Below the pieces are notes generated by a model. It saw nothing but the letters and a program-made list of their open reading frames with translations. It made no database searches and was not told the origin of the DNA. From CAYLMM01 sp964646035 (GTDB lineage: Bacteria; Krumholzibacteriota; Krumholzibacteriia; LZORAL124-64-63): a DNA stretch of 5,620 nucleotides. The stretch covers positions 1 to 5,620 of the forward strand of contig CAZYDJ010000154.1 in assembly GCA_964646035.1 (NCBI GenBank). Reading direction: 5' to 3'. The translations under genes were made by a program, and so were the position numbers. Below are positions 1 through 5,620 of the stretch, in pieces (within the stretch, counting starts at the first letter, position 1; every line of letters starts with the position of its first letter).

Positions 1-1222
1 CCTTGAAGTTGCGGTTGGTGGCCGAGATGCCCACCTCGCCGGCTTCCAGCAGCCCCGTGCCCAGACCGATGCAGGGACCGCAACCGGGGGGCAGGGGGCG
101 GGCGCCGGCGTCCAGCAGGTCGCCCCAGGCGCCGCTCTGTTCGGCCAGGGTCTGCACTTCCTCGCTGGCGGCGGCGATGTAGAACTCCACGCCGTCGGCG
201 ACCTTGCCGCCGCGGACCACCGCCGCGGCCTGCTCCAGATCCTCGAGCCGCGAGTTGACGCACGACACCAGATAGGCCTTGTCGATCTTCATGCCCGCGC
301 CGGCCATATCGACCAGCGAGGTCATCTTCTGCACCGAGTCGGGGCCGGACAGGTGGGGCGAGACCGCGTCCAGGTCCAGTTCGATCACGCCGGCGTAGGG
401 AGCGTCGGCGTCGGGGGCCGGCGGATTCTCGGCCCAGCGGGCGATGTCGGCGGCGCGCAGCCGGTCGTGATTGCCGGCCGCGGTCAGCTTGTCGGCCCGG
501 TGATGCAACCAGGCGACAGTGAGTTTGTCGCAGGGGAACCAGCCCACCAGCGCGCCCCACTCGGTGGTCATGTTGCTGATGCTCATGCGGGCCTCGACCG
601 AAAGCGAGGCCACGCCCGGGCCGCCGAACTCGACCGCGGCGTTCAGCACCTCGCCCTGGTTGTACAGGCCGCAGAGGGTGATGATGACGTCCTTGCCCGT
701 GACTCCGGGGCGCAGTTCTCCGGTCAGCTCGACGCGCACCGTCCGCGGGATCTGCCACCAGGTGCGGCCGGTGGCCCACAGGGCGGCGGCGTCGGTGCGC
801 ACCACCGGGGTGCCGACCGCGCCGACCGCCCCGTACATGTTCGAGTGGCTGTCGCTCGCGACCACGAACGCGCCCGGCTTGACGAAGCCGTTCTCGAGCA
901 TCAGCTGGTGGCCGATGCCGGCTCCGGCGGGATGGAAGACGATGCCCTGGCCGGCGGCGAAGCCCTCGATCTTGGCGTATTTGGCGAGATTGGATTCGCT
1001 GGTGTCCTGGATGTTGTGATCCAGGGCGAATACGGGCTGGCGGGGATCGTGCACCTTGGCCGCGCCCAGTTTCTCGTACTTCAGCAGCACCGCCGCGGTG
1101 TTGTCGTGGGTCATGACGTGATCGGGAACCAGGGTGACGAAGTCGCCGGCGTGCAGTTCGGCTCCGGCGGGCAGGTTCACGGCGTGAGCCTGGGCGATCT
1201 TCTCGACGACTGTCTGGGCCAT
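1..1222 (-). CDS. Homoaconitase (fungal LYS4-type), aconitase superfamily; 3' part cut by window edge
   Basis: Predicted [4Fe-4S] hydro-lyase that interconverts homoaconitate and homoisocitrate (alpha-aminoadipate lysine route) or a related tricarboxylate. The first 407 residues are visible. Landmarks seen: HDNT near residues 39-42; SDSH at 123-126 (aconitase-type DSH motif); a GGPGVASLS stretch followed by SISNMTTEWGA, which is close to fungal homoaconitases; and the three cluster cysteines C321 (SCVNSR), C381 and C384 (GCGPCIG). The GVEFYIAAAS segment and the EVGISATNRNFK at the cut end also read like LYS4 rather than LeuC or AcnA. The ATG at 1222 has GGAGG 6 nt upstream (1233-1229). Whether the C-terminal swivel domain is fused, as in fungi, or separate, as in Thermus LysT/LysU, lies outside the window. 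It follows a PrpD-family gene by 150 bp. The family is secure. The substrate is inferred from remembered sequence resemblance and could be citrate, isopropylmalate or methylcitrate. Confidence 0.88.
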   Translation of the reverse strand, partial: MAQTVVEKIAQAHAVNLPAGAELHAGDFVTLVPDHVMTHDNTAAVLLKYEKLGAAKVHDPRQPVFALDHNIQDTSESNLAKYAKIEGFAAGQGIVFHPAGAGIGHQLMLENGFVKPGAFVVASDSHSNMYGAVGAVGTPVVRTDAAALWATGRTWWQIPRTVRVELTGELRPGVTGKDVIITLCGLYNQGEVLNAAVEFGGPGVASLSVEARMSISNMTTEWGALVGWFPCDKLTVAWLHHRADKLTAAGNHDRLRAADIARWAENPPAPDADAPYAGVIELDLDAVSPHLSGPDSVQKMTSLVDMAGAGMKIDKAYLVSCVNSRLEDLEQAAAVVRGGKVADGVEFYIAAASEEVQTLAEQSGAWGDLLDAGARPLPPGCGPCIGLGTGLLEAGEVGISATNRNFK

Positions 1223-1246
1223 CTCGTTCCTCCGCGGCGGGCGCGG

Positions 1247-1260
1247 CGCGGGCGCCCGCG
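1247..1260. repeat. 14-bp perfect GC palindrome in the homoaconitase leader
   Basis: CGCGGGCGCCCGCG reads the same on both strands. It ends 13 bp upstream of the GGAGG ribosome binding site of the homoaconitase gene. It could be an operator or fold into a short hairpin in the leader. In DNA this GC-rich it may also be chance. Confidence 0.4.
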
Positions 1261-1268
1261 GTTTCGTC

Positions 1269-1298
1269 TCAGGCACTGATAAATCAGGCACTGATAAA
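1269..1298. repeat. Perfect tandem duplication of a 15-bp unit with internal dyad symmetry
   Basis: The unit TCAGGCACTGATAAA occurs twice with no spacer (1269-1283 and 1284-1298). Each copy contains the dyad TCAG-N3-CTGA, at 1269-1279 and 1284-1294. The repeat is AT-richer than its surroundings and lies 47 bp upstream of the homoaconitase ATG, in a non-coding interval. Two identical dyads 15 bp apart resemble a tandem operator for a dimeric regulator, but a recent slippage duplication would look the same. The repeat is certain; its role is not known. Confidence 0.85.
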
Positions 1299-1329
1299 AC
1301 GGCGGCCGGCCTCCGGAGAGAACGGCCGC
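1296..1329 (-). terminator. Possible intrinsic terminator or attenuator after the PrpD-family gene
   Basis: On the minus strand GCGGCCG (1329-1323) pairs with CGGCCGC (1308-1302) across a 14-nt loop. CG and then TTTT (1299-1296) follow before ATC. It starts 43 bp past the stop of the PrpD-family gene. The 7-bp stem, large loop and four-base T run make it a weak terminator. It overlaps the start of the 15-bp tandem repeat. Confidence 0.35.
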
Positions 1330-1372
1330 GCCGTCTGGAATCGCCGTCGTGACGCCGGGCCGGGCGGCCCGA

Positions 1373-2718
1373 TCAGCGGTCGGCGATCAGCTCTCCTGTC
1401 ACATCGCTGAAATTGTCATAATCGGCCACGTTCCACAAGCGGTCTTTGATCCGCTCCAGCCTTTGCGGCGAGCAGCCCGGGGCGGCCAGGGCGTCGAACT
1501 TGTCGATCAGTTCGGCGTCGGTCATCGGGTTGCGCGGATCGCCCTTGGGATAGTCGAGCCGGCGCTCCAATTCGCGGCCGTCGGCCGTGACGATGGTCAC
1601 CACGACCCGCTGCAACTCGGGGAAATCCTTCTCGATCTCCGGGTCGGCGGTGACTTTCACCTTCGGCAGTTGGGCGCGGATGACCGGGTCGGCGATCTTG
1701 TCCGGCTCGAACTGCCGCGGAGTGACCTGACGTTCGGCCACCGCGGCGGCGATCACATACGGCAGGCTGTGGTCGGCGGTCTCCTTGGTGCGCGGATCGT
1801 ACTTCGACGGATCGGCCAGGATGTCCGCCGCGCGGGCCAGGCTGCGGATGCGCACCTCGACCACGTCGTCGGGGGCCAGATCGTGTTCGCGCACGAGATC
1901 GAGGGTGGCCGAGATGGGGGCGTGGGTCAGCGCCTCGGTCGGGAACGATTTCATGCCGCAATCAAGGATGCGCCAGCTCTCGCCCAGGCCGTCGGTCAGC
2001 ACTTCCCACTTCCACTCGGTGTCCAGCACGTGGCTGAAACCCTCCTTGCCGTCGAGGACGTGCTCGGGCCCGGTGTAGCCCTTTTCGGCCAGCAACGCGG
2101 CCAGCATCCCCGACTGCACTGCCAGCGGATCGACGGTGTTCTTCATCATCGTCAGCTTGCCGGCGGTGACCGAACCGGTGGTCAGATGGCGCGAAGCCGA
2201 GATGCCGATCGCGTGCTGGACGGCGGCGGCGTCCAGGCCGAGCATCCTGCCGGCGACGATCGGCGCGGCGACCGCGGTCAAAGTCGCGTGATGCCAGCCG
2301 ATCTCGCGGATGCCGGGGAACGAAGCCTCGCACAGCCTCTGCTCCATCTCGTAGGCCAGCACGATTCCNNNNNNNNNNCCGCAGCCATCGCGGCGGGGAT
2401 CAGGTCGCTGGGATGGCTGGGATCCTGTTTCCAATAGATGTCGTTGTAGTCCATCACCCGGATCAGCAGGCTGTTGGCCAGCGTCGCCGACACCGGATCG
2501 ACGCGTTTGCCCACGCCCAGGATCGCCGCCGGACCCGGCGCCGCGATCTCGTCCAGGACATCGAGCGCGATGCGGCAGTCATGCTGTCCCAGGCCGCCGA
2601 AGGCGCAGCCGACGCTGTCGAAGAGGAAGCGGACGGCGGCGGTGTAGGCCGCTTGCGGGATGTCATCGTGGCGGAGTCCGGCGGCCCACTCGGCCAACCG
2701 GGCGGTGACGGTGCTCAT
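1373..2718 (-). CDS. MmgE/PrpD-family dehydratase-like protein, interrupted by an assembly gap
   Basis: The superfamily includes 2-methylcitrate dehydratase (PrpD), cis-aconitate decarboxylase and iminodisuccinate epimerase, all soluble enzymes acting on polycarboxylates. The N-terminal part (2718-2380, 113 residues) has the helical MmgE/PrpD start and the signature region MDYNDIYWKQDPSHPSD. D90, D93 and H102 there correspond to the active-site Asp and His positions of the family. After the gap come IVLAYEMEQRL, the TAGKLTMMKNTVDP region with its conserved Lys, and a C-terminal domain ending LDYPKGDPRNPMTDAELIDK, matching the PrpD C-terminus (YPxG and a KF-type helix). The visible 444 residues plus a short missing piece suit the usual length of about 450-480. 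ATG 2718 has TCCTCC on the plus strand, giving GGAGGA 5 nt upstream. It lies 18 bp after the CBS gene. The exact substrate cannot be read from sequence. Confidence 0.9.
2369..2378. other. Assembly gap (10 N) inside the PrpD-family gene
   Basis: Ten undetermined bases separate two halves of one protein. The left and right coding frames do not match across ten bases: 2379 is a first codon position and so is 2368, so the missing length should be 3n+2, while ten is 3n+1. Family members have roughly a dozen residues between the equivalents of IPAAMAA and GIVLAYE. The real gap is therefore probably a few tens of bases and the N count a placeholder. The frame break should not be read as a pseudogene. 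Confidence 0.95.
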
Positions 2719-2736
2719 TGCGGTCCTCCGGGGCCC

Positions 2737-3177
2737 CTAACGGGGATATTTGTCGTTGATGTAGTCGGTCAAAAACTCGATGTGCGACTCGCGGTCGCGG
2801 CTGATCTGCTTGACGCAGTCGCCGATCGACACCAACCCCACCAGCTTCTCGCCGTCGAGCACCGGCAGATGGCGGCAGCGCTGCTCGGTCATCACGCTCA
2901 TGGTCTGTTCGATCGAGGTTTCCGGCCGCACGAAAGCCAGCTTCGACGACATGATCTCGCGCACCGGCGTCTCGCGGGAAGACTTGCCCTGCAGGATGAC
3001 TTTGCGCAGGTAGTCGCGCTCGGTGACGATGCCGACCACCGCGTCGTTCTGCATCACCAGCAGCGAGCCGACGTTGTTGTCGACCATGGTGGCCACGGCG
3101 TCGTAGACCTTGTCTTCCGGGGTTACGGAATGGACGGCTTTGCCCTTGCCTTCCAGGATATCGGCGATTGTGGTCAT
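2737..3177 (-). CDS. Small protein with two CBS domains (Bateman module)
   Basis: This is a 146-residue soluble protein made almost entirely of a CBS-domain pair. CBS1 spans about residues 8-65, with GSLLVM followed by VVGIVTERDYLRK. CBS2 spans about residues 72-130, with REIMSSKLAFVRPETSIEQTMSVM, then RHLPVLDGEKLVGLVSIGDCVK. Such modules usually bind AMP, ATP, NAD or S-adenosylmethionine and act as energy sensors. The TERD and SIGD turns are the usual ligand-contact positions. No enzyme, transporter or DNA-binding domain is attached, so it would act alone or through a partner. ATG 3177 is chosen because GGAGGG lies 8 nt upstream (3191-3186). An in-frame ATG at 3345 would add a low-complexity Arg/Pro-rich extension and is rejected. 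It is the first clear gene of the minus-strand group and is followed 18 bp later by the PrpD-family gene. The ligand and target are unknown. Confidence 0.93.
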   Translation of the reverse strand: MTTIADILEGKGKAVHSVTPEDKVYDAVATMVDNNVGSLLVMQNDAVVGIVTERDYLRKVILQGKSSRETPVREIMSSKLAFVRPETSIEQTMSVMTEQRCRHLPVLDGEKLVGLVSIGDCVKQISRDRESHIEFLTDYINDKYPR

Positions 3178-3398
3178 GTCCGTTTCCCTCCAGATGATGG
3201 ACAGCCAAATACCCGGTTCAGCCCCGGGGCGGCGGTGCCCAGGCCGGGCTGCAGGTCGCCGGCGAAGTGGCGCAGCACCGTCCCGAGTACGAGTTGCAGG
3301 ATAAGCAGGAAGACCAGGATTCGCGACAGATTCGGATCGCCGCACGGGCCGGGATGCTGCTTCGGCCGGTCAAGCAGCGGGGTCGCGACATCGGGACA
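3174..3398 (-). other. Open frame with a hydrophobic segment, no start codon; possible gene remnant or leader
   Basis: The interval between the ferritin terminator and the CBS gene is open in one minus-strand frame that ends in a TGA overlapping the CBS start as ATGA (3177-3174). It encodes a hydrophobic run, ILVFLLILQLVLGTVL (3320-3273), followed by RHFAGD, which faintly recalls a membrane helix of CtaA/COX15-type heme A synthases (LQxxLGxxxRH). No ATG or TTG occurs in frame downstream of the terminator. A GTG at 3278 lies inside the hydrophobic run. The frame also continues upstream through the terminator and antisense to ferritin. It may be a decayed fragment or chance in high-GC DNA. No promoter for the CBS gene is recognisable here. 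Confidence 0.2.
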
Positions 3399-3400
3399 CG

Positions 3401-3433
3401 AAAACGGCCGGACGGGATGCTCCGTCCGGCCGT
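3401..3433 (-). terminator. Strong intrinsic terminator of the ferritin gene
   Basis: On the minus strand a perfect 12-bp stem (3433-3422 with 3415-3404), rich in GC, encloses a 6-nt loop (3421-3416). It runs straight into TTTT (3404-3401). It begins 33 bp after the ferritin stop codon. It separates ferritin from the CBS/PrpD group as a transcription unit. The T run is short, but the stem is perfect. Confidence 0.85.
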
Positions 3434-3466
3434 CGGTCGCATGCGGTCGTTGCGATCGAACTGCGG

Positions 3467-3979
3467 CTACTCCGCCGCGGGCGGCGTCGGCGCGGGCCGG
3501 GCAACCAGCTCGCGGTCGATCATGAACAGGCCCGCGCCGCTGTCCTTGGTCATGATCAGCTTCTGCAGGATGGCGTCGACCGACGACTCCTCCTCGACCT
3601 GCTCGCTGACGAACCACTGCAGCATGGTATTGGTGGCGTGATCCTTCTCCTCGATCGCCAGGCTGACCAGATTGTTGATCAGCTTGGTCATGTGGCGCTC
3701 GTGGGCCAGCGATGCCTCGAAGATCGCCTGGGGAGAATCCCATTCGGACTGCGGAGCCTCGACGGCCTGCAGGATCACCCGGCCGCCCGCCATGTTCATG
3801 TAGTCGATGAACTTCATGGCGTGGAAGAGTTCCTCGTTGGCCTGCTGCCGCATCCAGTTGGCGCATCCCTCAAGATTCTTGTCCTCGCTCCAGGCGGCCA
3901 TCGCGAGGTAGAGATAACCCGAGTAGAGCTCGGCTTTTATCTGATCGTTGAGTGCTGCCTGCATCTTTTCGCTGATCAC
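3467..3979 (-). CDS. ftnA: Bacterial non-heme ferritin
   Basis: Iron-storage protein expected to form a 24-subunit cytosolic shell that oxidises Fe(II) and deposits it as ferric mineral. The 170-residue product aligns without gaps with the E. coli FtnA ferroxidase positions: E17, E50, H53, E94 and Q127, plus E49, E126 and E130 for the third iron site, and the conserved Y24. Seen motifs are LYSGYLYLAMAAW, ANEELFHAMKF and WFVSEQVEEE. No haem-ligand feature of bacterioferritin is evident. The start is taken as GTG 3979, because AAAGGAG sits 6 nt upstream (3992-3986) and the resulting MISEKMQAALNDQ start matches the common ferritin N-terminus (Thermotoga ferritin begins with VISEK). ATG 4000 and ATG 4297 would place that ribosome binding site inside the gene. 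The Pro/Ala-rich tail (ARPAPTPPAAE) is slightly longer than usual. It is divergent from pdhA and ends in its own terminator. Confidence 0.96.
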   Translation of the reverse strand: MISEKMQAALNDQIKAELYSGYLYLAMAAWSEDKNLEGCANWMRQQANEELFHAMKFIDYMNMAGGRVILQAVEAPQSEWDSPQAIFEASLAHERHMTKLINNLVSLAIEEKDHATNTMLQWFVSEQVEEESSVDAILQKLIMTKDSGAGLFMIDRELVARPAPTPPAAE

Positions 3980-3985
3980 ATCGGA

Positions 3986-3992
3986 CTCCTTT
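3986..3992 (-). promoter_or_regulatory. Ribosome binding site that fixes the ferritin GTG start
   Basis: AAAGGAG on the minus strand, 6 nt before GTG at 3979. The alternative ATG at 4000 has no recognisable Shine-Dalgarno sequence before it, and family N-termini begin at the GTG. Confidence 0.8.
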
Positions 3993-4099
3993 GTCTGCAT
4001 GCTGATAAGTCGGCAACGGGGGCGTTTCTTCACCCTGCCGGCGCCCGCCCGAACCTTCTCATGCAGAGGATTAAACACATACATCAGGAGCAAGGCAAG

Positions 4100-4113
4100 T
4101 TCGGGAATCCGAA
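4100..4113. repeat. Short inverted repeat TTCGG-N4-CCGAA
   Basis: The arms at 4100-4104 and 4109-4113 are perfectly complementary around GAAT. It lies near the middle of the divergent region, about 120 bp before the ferritin start. It could be an operator half-site pair, or chance. Confidence 0.35.
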
Positions 4114-4295
4114 TCGCCTCCGCCGCGGGAGAGCGTTTCGGCGTAAAATCCGAGCGTGGCAGCGTTTTGGGGCGGGAAACAGGACAAACTGTGGCGATGA
4201 AATCCGTTTTCAACGATACTGAGGCGCGATGCATCCGCAGTCGCCCCGGGAAGTTCAGACCGGGCCGCAGGACGGAGCGGAAAGGAAATCGAAGC

Positions 4296-5390
4296 ATGCC
4301 GAGGACCGAAATAGCCAGCTGGTCGATTCCCTACCTCCAGATCCTCGATGAGGACGGGAATCTTGACAAGGAACTCGAGCCGAAACTGAAAAAGGCCGAA
4401 CTACTTCAACTATATCGCCACATGTCCTGGACCCGCGTCACCGACGAAAGAATGTTGAAACTGCAGCGCCAGGGCCGCATCGGCACCTTCGGGCCGAGCA
4501 CCGGCCAGGAGGCTGCGCAATGCGGTTCGATTTTCGCGGCCACCGAAAAGGACTGGTTCGTCGGAGCCTTCCGCGAGCACGGCACCCGTCTGATGCGCGG
4601 CGAGACCATGGTCAAGCAACTGCATTATTACAACGGTTTCGAGGAGGGGAACGTCAACCCCGACGGCCCGGGCCGCAACCTGCCGATCTCGGTGATCGTC
4701 GGCGCCCAGGCGCTGCACGCGGTCGGCATCGCCCGCGCCATGAGCTTCAAGGGTGAGAAGGATACCGCGGTGCTCTGCTACATGGGCGACGGCGCGACCA
4801 GCGAGGGCGACTTCCACGAGGCCCTCAACTTCGCCTCGGTCTGGCGGACCCCGGTCGTTTTCATCGTCCAGAACAACCAGTGGGCGATCTCGGTGCCTCG
4901 CGAGAAGCAGACCCGGTCGCGGACCCTGGCCCAGAAGGCGCTGGCCTACGACATGCCCGGCATCCAGGTCGACGGCAACGACGTCCTGGCCATGTACGTC
5001 GCCACCAGCGAGGCCCTGCAGCGGGCCCGCGCCGGCGAGGGCCCGACCCTGATCGAGGCCGTGACCTACCGCCTGATGATGCACACCACCGCCGACGATC
5101 CGACCAAGTACCGCACCAGCGAGGAGGAGCAGATCTGGTGGAAGCGCGACCCGCTGCCCCGGTTCCGCAAGTACCTCGAAGGGCGCAAGTACTGGAACGA
5201 CGATCTCGAAGCGAAGCTGCTGCAGGAGTTGAAGGAGAAGATGGACGCCGAAGTGAAGGAATTCGAGGAGGCTCCGGCCTTCGATCCGGTCGCGCCTTTC
5301 GATCATGTCTTCGGCACCAAGCACGCGGTGATCGAGGACCAGCGCGCCGCCTTCCTGGACGAGTTGCGGAAGGAGAAGGGCGATGCCTAA
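4296..5390 (+). CDS. pdhA: Pyruvate dehydrogenase E1 component, alpha subunit
   Basis: Thiamine-diphosphate-dependent E1 alpha, which with E1 beta decarboxylates pyruvate and acetylates the lipoyl group of E2 in the cytosolic pyruvate dehydrogenase complex (EC 1.2.4.1). At 364 residues it has the usual length. It shows the N-terminal YLQILDEDGN extension; RQGRIGTFGPSTGQEAAQ at about 58-75; FREHG at 92-96; and the ThDP/Mg motif GDGATSEGDFHEALN starting at G164 and closing with NN at 193-194. HTTADDPTKYRT falls in the region of the regulatory loop of this family. ATG 4296 is preceded by AAAGGA (4281-4286). An in-frame ATG at 3948 would run the gene antisense through ferritin and is rejected. 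It overlaps pdhB by 8 bp. Branched-chain 2-oxoacid E1 alpha is the nearest alternative, but TGQEA and overall resemblance to Gram-positive-type PdhA favour pyruvate. Confidence 0.93.
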   Translation: MPRTEIASWSIPYLQILDEDGNLDKELEPKLKKAELLQLYRHMSWTRVTDERMLKLQRQGRIGTFGPSTGQEAAQCGSIFAATEKDWFVGAFREHGTRLMRGETMVKQLHYYNGFEEGNVNPDGPGRNLPISVIVGAQALHAVGIARAMSFKGEKDTAVLCYMGDGATSEGDFHEALNFASVWRTPVVFIVQNNQWAISVPREKQTRSRTLAQKALAYDMPGIQVDGNDVLAMYVATSEALQRARAGEGPTLIEAVTYRLMMHTTADDPTKYRTSEEEQIWWKRDPLPRFRKYLEGRKYWNDDLEAKLLQELKEKMDAEVKEFEEAPAFDPVAPFDHVFGTKHAVIEDQRAAFLDELRKEKGDA

Positions 5391-5620
5391 GCTGAACATG
5401 GTCCAGGCGATCAACCTGGCCTTGGCCCAGGAGATGGAGAAGGACGAGAGCGTGGTCATCCTCGGCGAGGACGTGGGCGTCGACGGCGGCGTCTTCCGGG
5501 TCACCGACGGTCTGATCGACAAGTTCGGCTCCGAGCGGGTGATGGATACTCCGCTGGCCGAGTCTGCCATCGCCGGCACGTCTGTCGGCATGGCGCTGGC
5601 CGGCATGAAGCCGGTCGGCG
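5383..5620 (+). CDS. pdhB: Pyruvate dehydrogenase E1 component, beta subunit; 3' part cut by window edge
   Basis: The first 79 residues of the E1 beta partner of PdhA, which completes the ThDP active site of the alpha2beta2 E1. Seen: MVQAINLALAQEM, LGEDVGVDGGVFRVTDGL, then MDTPLAESAIAGTSVGMALAG. E60 in TPLAE corresponds to the catalytic/ThDP-contacting Glu of the beta subunit. ATG 5383 lies inside the last codons of pdhA. AAGGAG (5370-5375) is 7 nt upstream, so translation is probably coupled and keeps the subunits at equal levels. Genes for E2 and E3 might follow but are outside the window. Confidence 0.95.
   Translation, partial: MPKLNMVQAINLALAQEMEKDESVVILGEDVGVDGGVFRVTDGLIDKFGSERVMDTPLAESAIAGTSVGMALAGMKPVG

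Larger units (their letters stand above)
3980..4295. promoter_or_regulatory. Divergent intergenic region between ferritin and pdhA
   Basis: This 316-bp region must carry the ferritin promoter (leftward) and probably the pdhA promoter (rightward). It is locally AT-richer than the genes. I see only weak sigma-70-like hexamers: TAAAAT at 4144-4149 and GATACT at 4215-4220 on the plus strand, neither with a good -35 at the right spacing. No convincing Fur box is visible. Other structure is an inverted repeat at 4100-4113 and two related AGCGTTT-starting stretches at 4132 and 4161. Both flanking reading frames run open into this region, but ribosome binding sites place the starts at its edges. Confidence 0.5.

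Noticed and set aside
353..1279. 308-codon open frame on the plus strand
   Set aside because: It is antisense to the homoaconitase gene, its product is low-complexity and Gly/Arg/Ala-rich with no recognisable domain, and the minus strand shows clear family motifs. It is a high-GC shadow frame.
3178..3345. N-terminal extension of the CBS protein from ATG 3345
   Set aside because: The added sequence is Arg/Pro-rich without family match, and a strong GGAGGG precedes ATG 3177.
3369..3374. TTGACC (minus strand) as a -35 for the CBS gene
   Set aside because: No -10-like hexamer is found 16-18 bp downstream; the site there is GC-rich.
1349..3525. Long plus-strand open frames opposite the PrpD and CBS genes
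   Set aside because: They mirror the codon pattern of the real genes, have no domain, and one runs through the N gap and the ferritin terminator.
3998..4014. Possible Fur box near CTGATAAGT upstream of ferritin
   Set aside because: It matches only a few positions of the GATAATGATAATCATTATC consensus and lacks the repeat symmetry.
3948..4295. 116-residue N-terminal extension of PdhA from ATG 3948
   Set aside because: It would overlap ferritin antisense and cross the intergenic region; PdhA family length and the ribosome binding site support ATG 4296.
4363..4368. Perfect TTGACA hexamer
   Set aside because: It lies inside pdhA coding sequence and has no -10 element at suitable spacing.
4410..5606. 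398-codon minus-strand frame opposite pdhA/pdhB
   Set aside because: It is entirely antisense to two clearly identified subunits and its sequence is typical shadow composition.
1..5620. CRISPR arrays, tRNA or rRNA genes, insertion sequences, phage or toxin-antitoxin genes
   Set aside because: No regularly spaced repeat, cloverleaf-like segment, transposase motif, terminal inverted repeat or small toxin-like gene pair was seen on either strand.

Overview
The window is high-GC bacterial DNA with dense gene packing, good Shine-Dalgarno sites and one run of ten Ns. The N run points to a draft or metagenome scaffold. No marker gene fixes the taxon. A stand-alone bacterial ferritin, a two-subunit (alpha/beta) pyruvate dehydrogenase E1 and a fungal-LYS4-like homoaconitase fit several high-GC, often uncultured, bacterial phyla, and I do not go further than that.

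Layout. The left two thirds is on the minus strand. Read in the direction of transcription it holds: a ferritin (3979 to 3467) closed by a clear intrinsic terminator (3433-3401); a two-CBS-domain protein (3177 to 2737); a MmgE/PrpD-family dehydratase-like protein (2718 to 1373), interrupted by the N gap at 2369-2378; and a homoaconitase/aconitase-family hydratase (1222 to beyond the left edge). The CBS and PrpD genes are 18 bp apart and probably co-transcribed. The 150 bp before the homoaconitase hold a hairpin with a short T run, a perfect 15-bp tandem duplication with dyad symmetry, and a GC palindrome next to the ribosome binding site, so this gene may be separately controlled. The right third is on the plus strand: pdhA (4296-5390) overlaps the start of pdhB (5383 to beyond the right edge) by 8 bp. 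The 316 bp between ferritin and pdhA is a divergent regulatory region.

How the genes may work together. PdhA and PdhB form the E1 component that decarboxylates pyruvate and feeds acetyl groups to E2. Ferritin stores iron and stands alone. The PrpD-like and homoaconitase-like genes are both dehydratase/hydratase families acting on tricarboxylic acids. Together they could perform a dehydration followed by a rehydration (2-methylcitrate to 2-methylisocitrate, or homocitrate to homoisocitrate), with the CBS protein as a possible adenylate-type sensor. That link is inference from gene order. Most of the window is recognisable metabolism, and I see no convincing new defence, mobile or RNA system.
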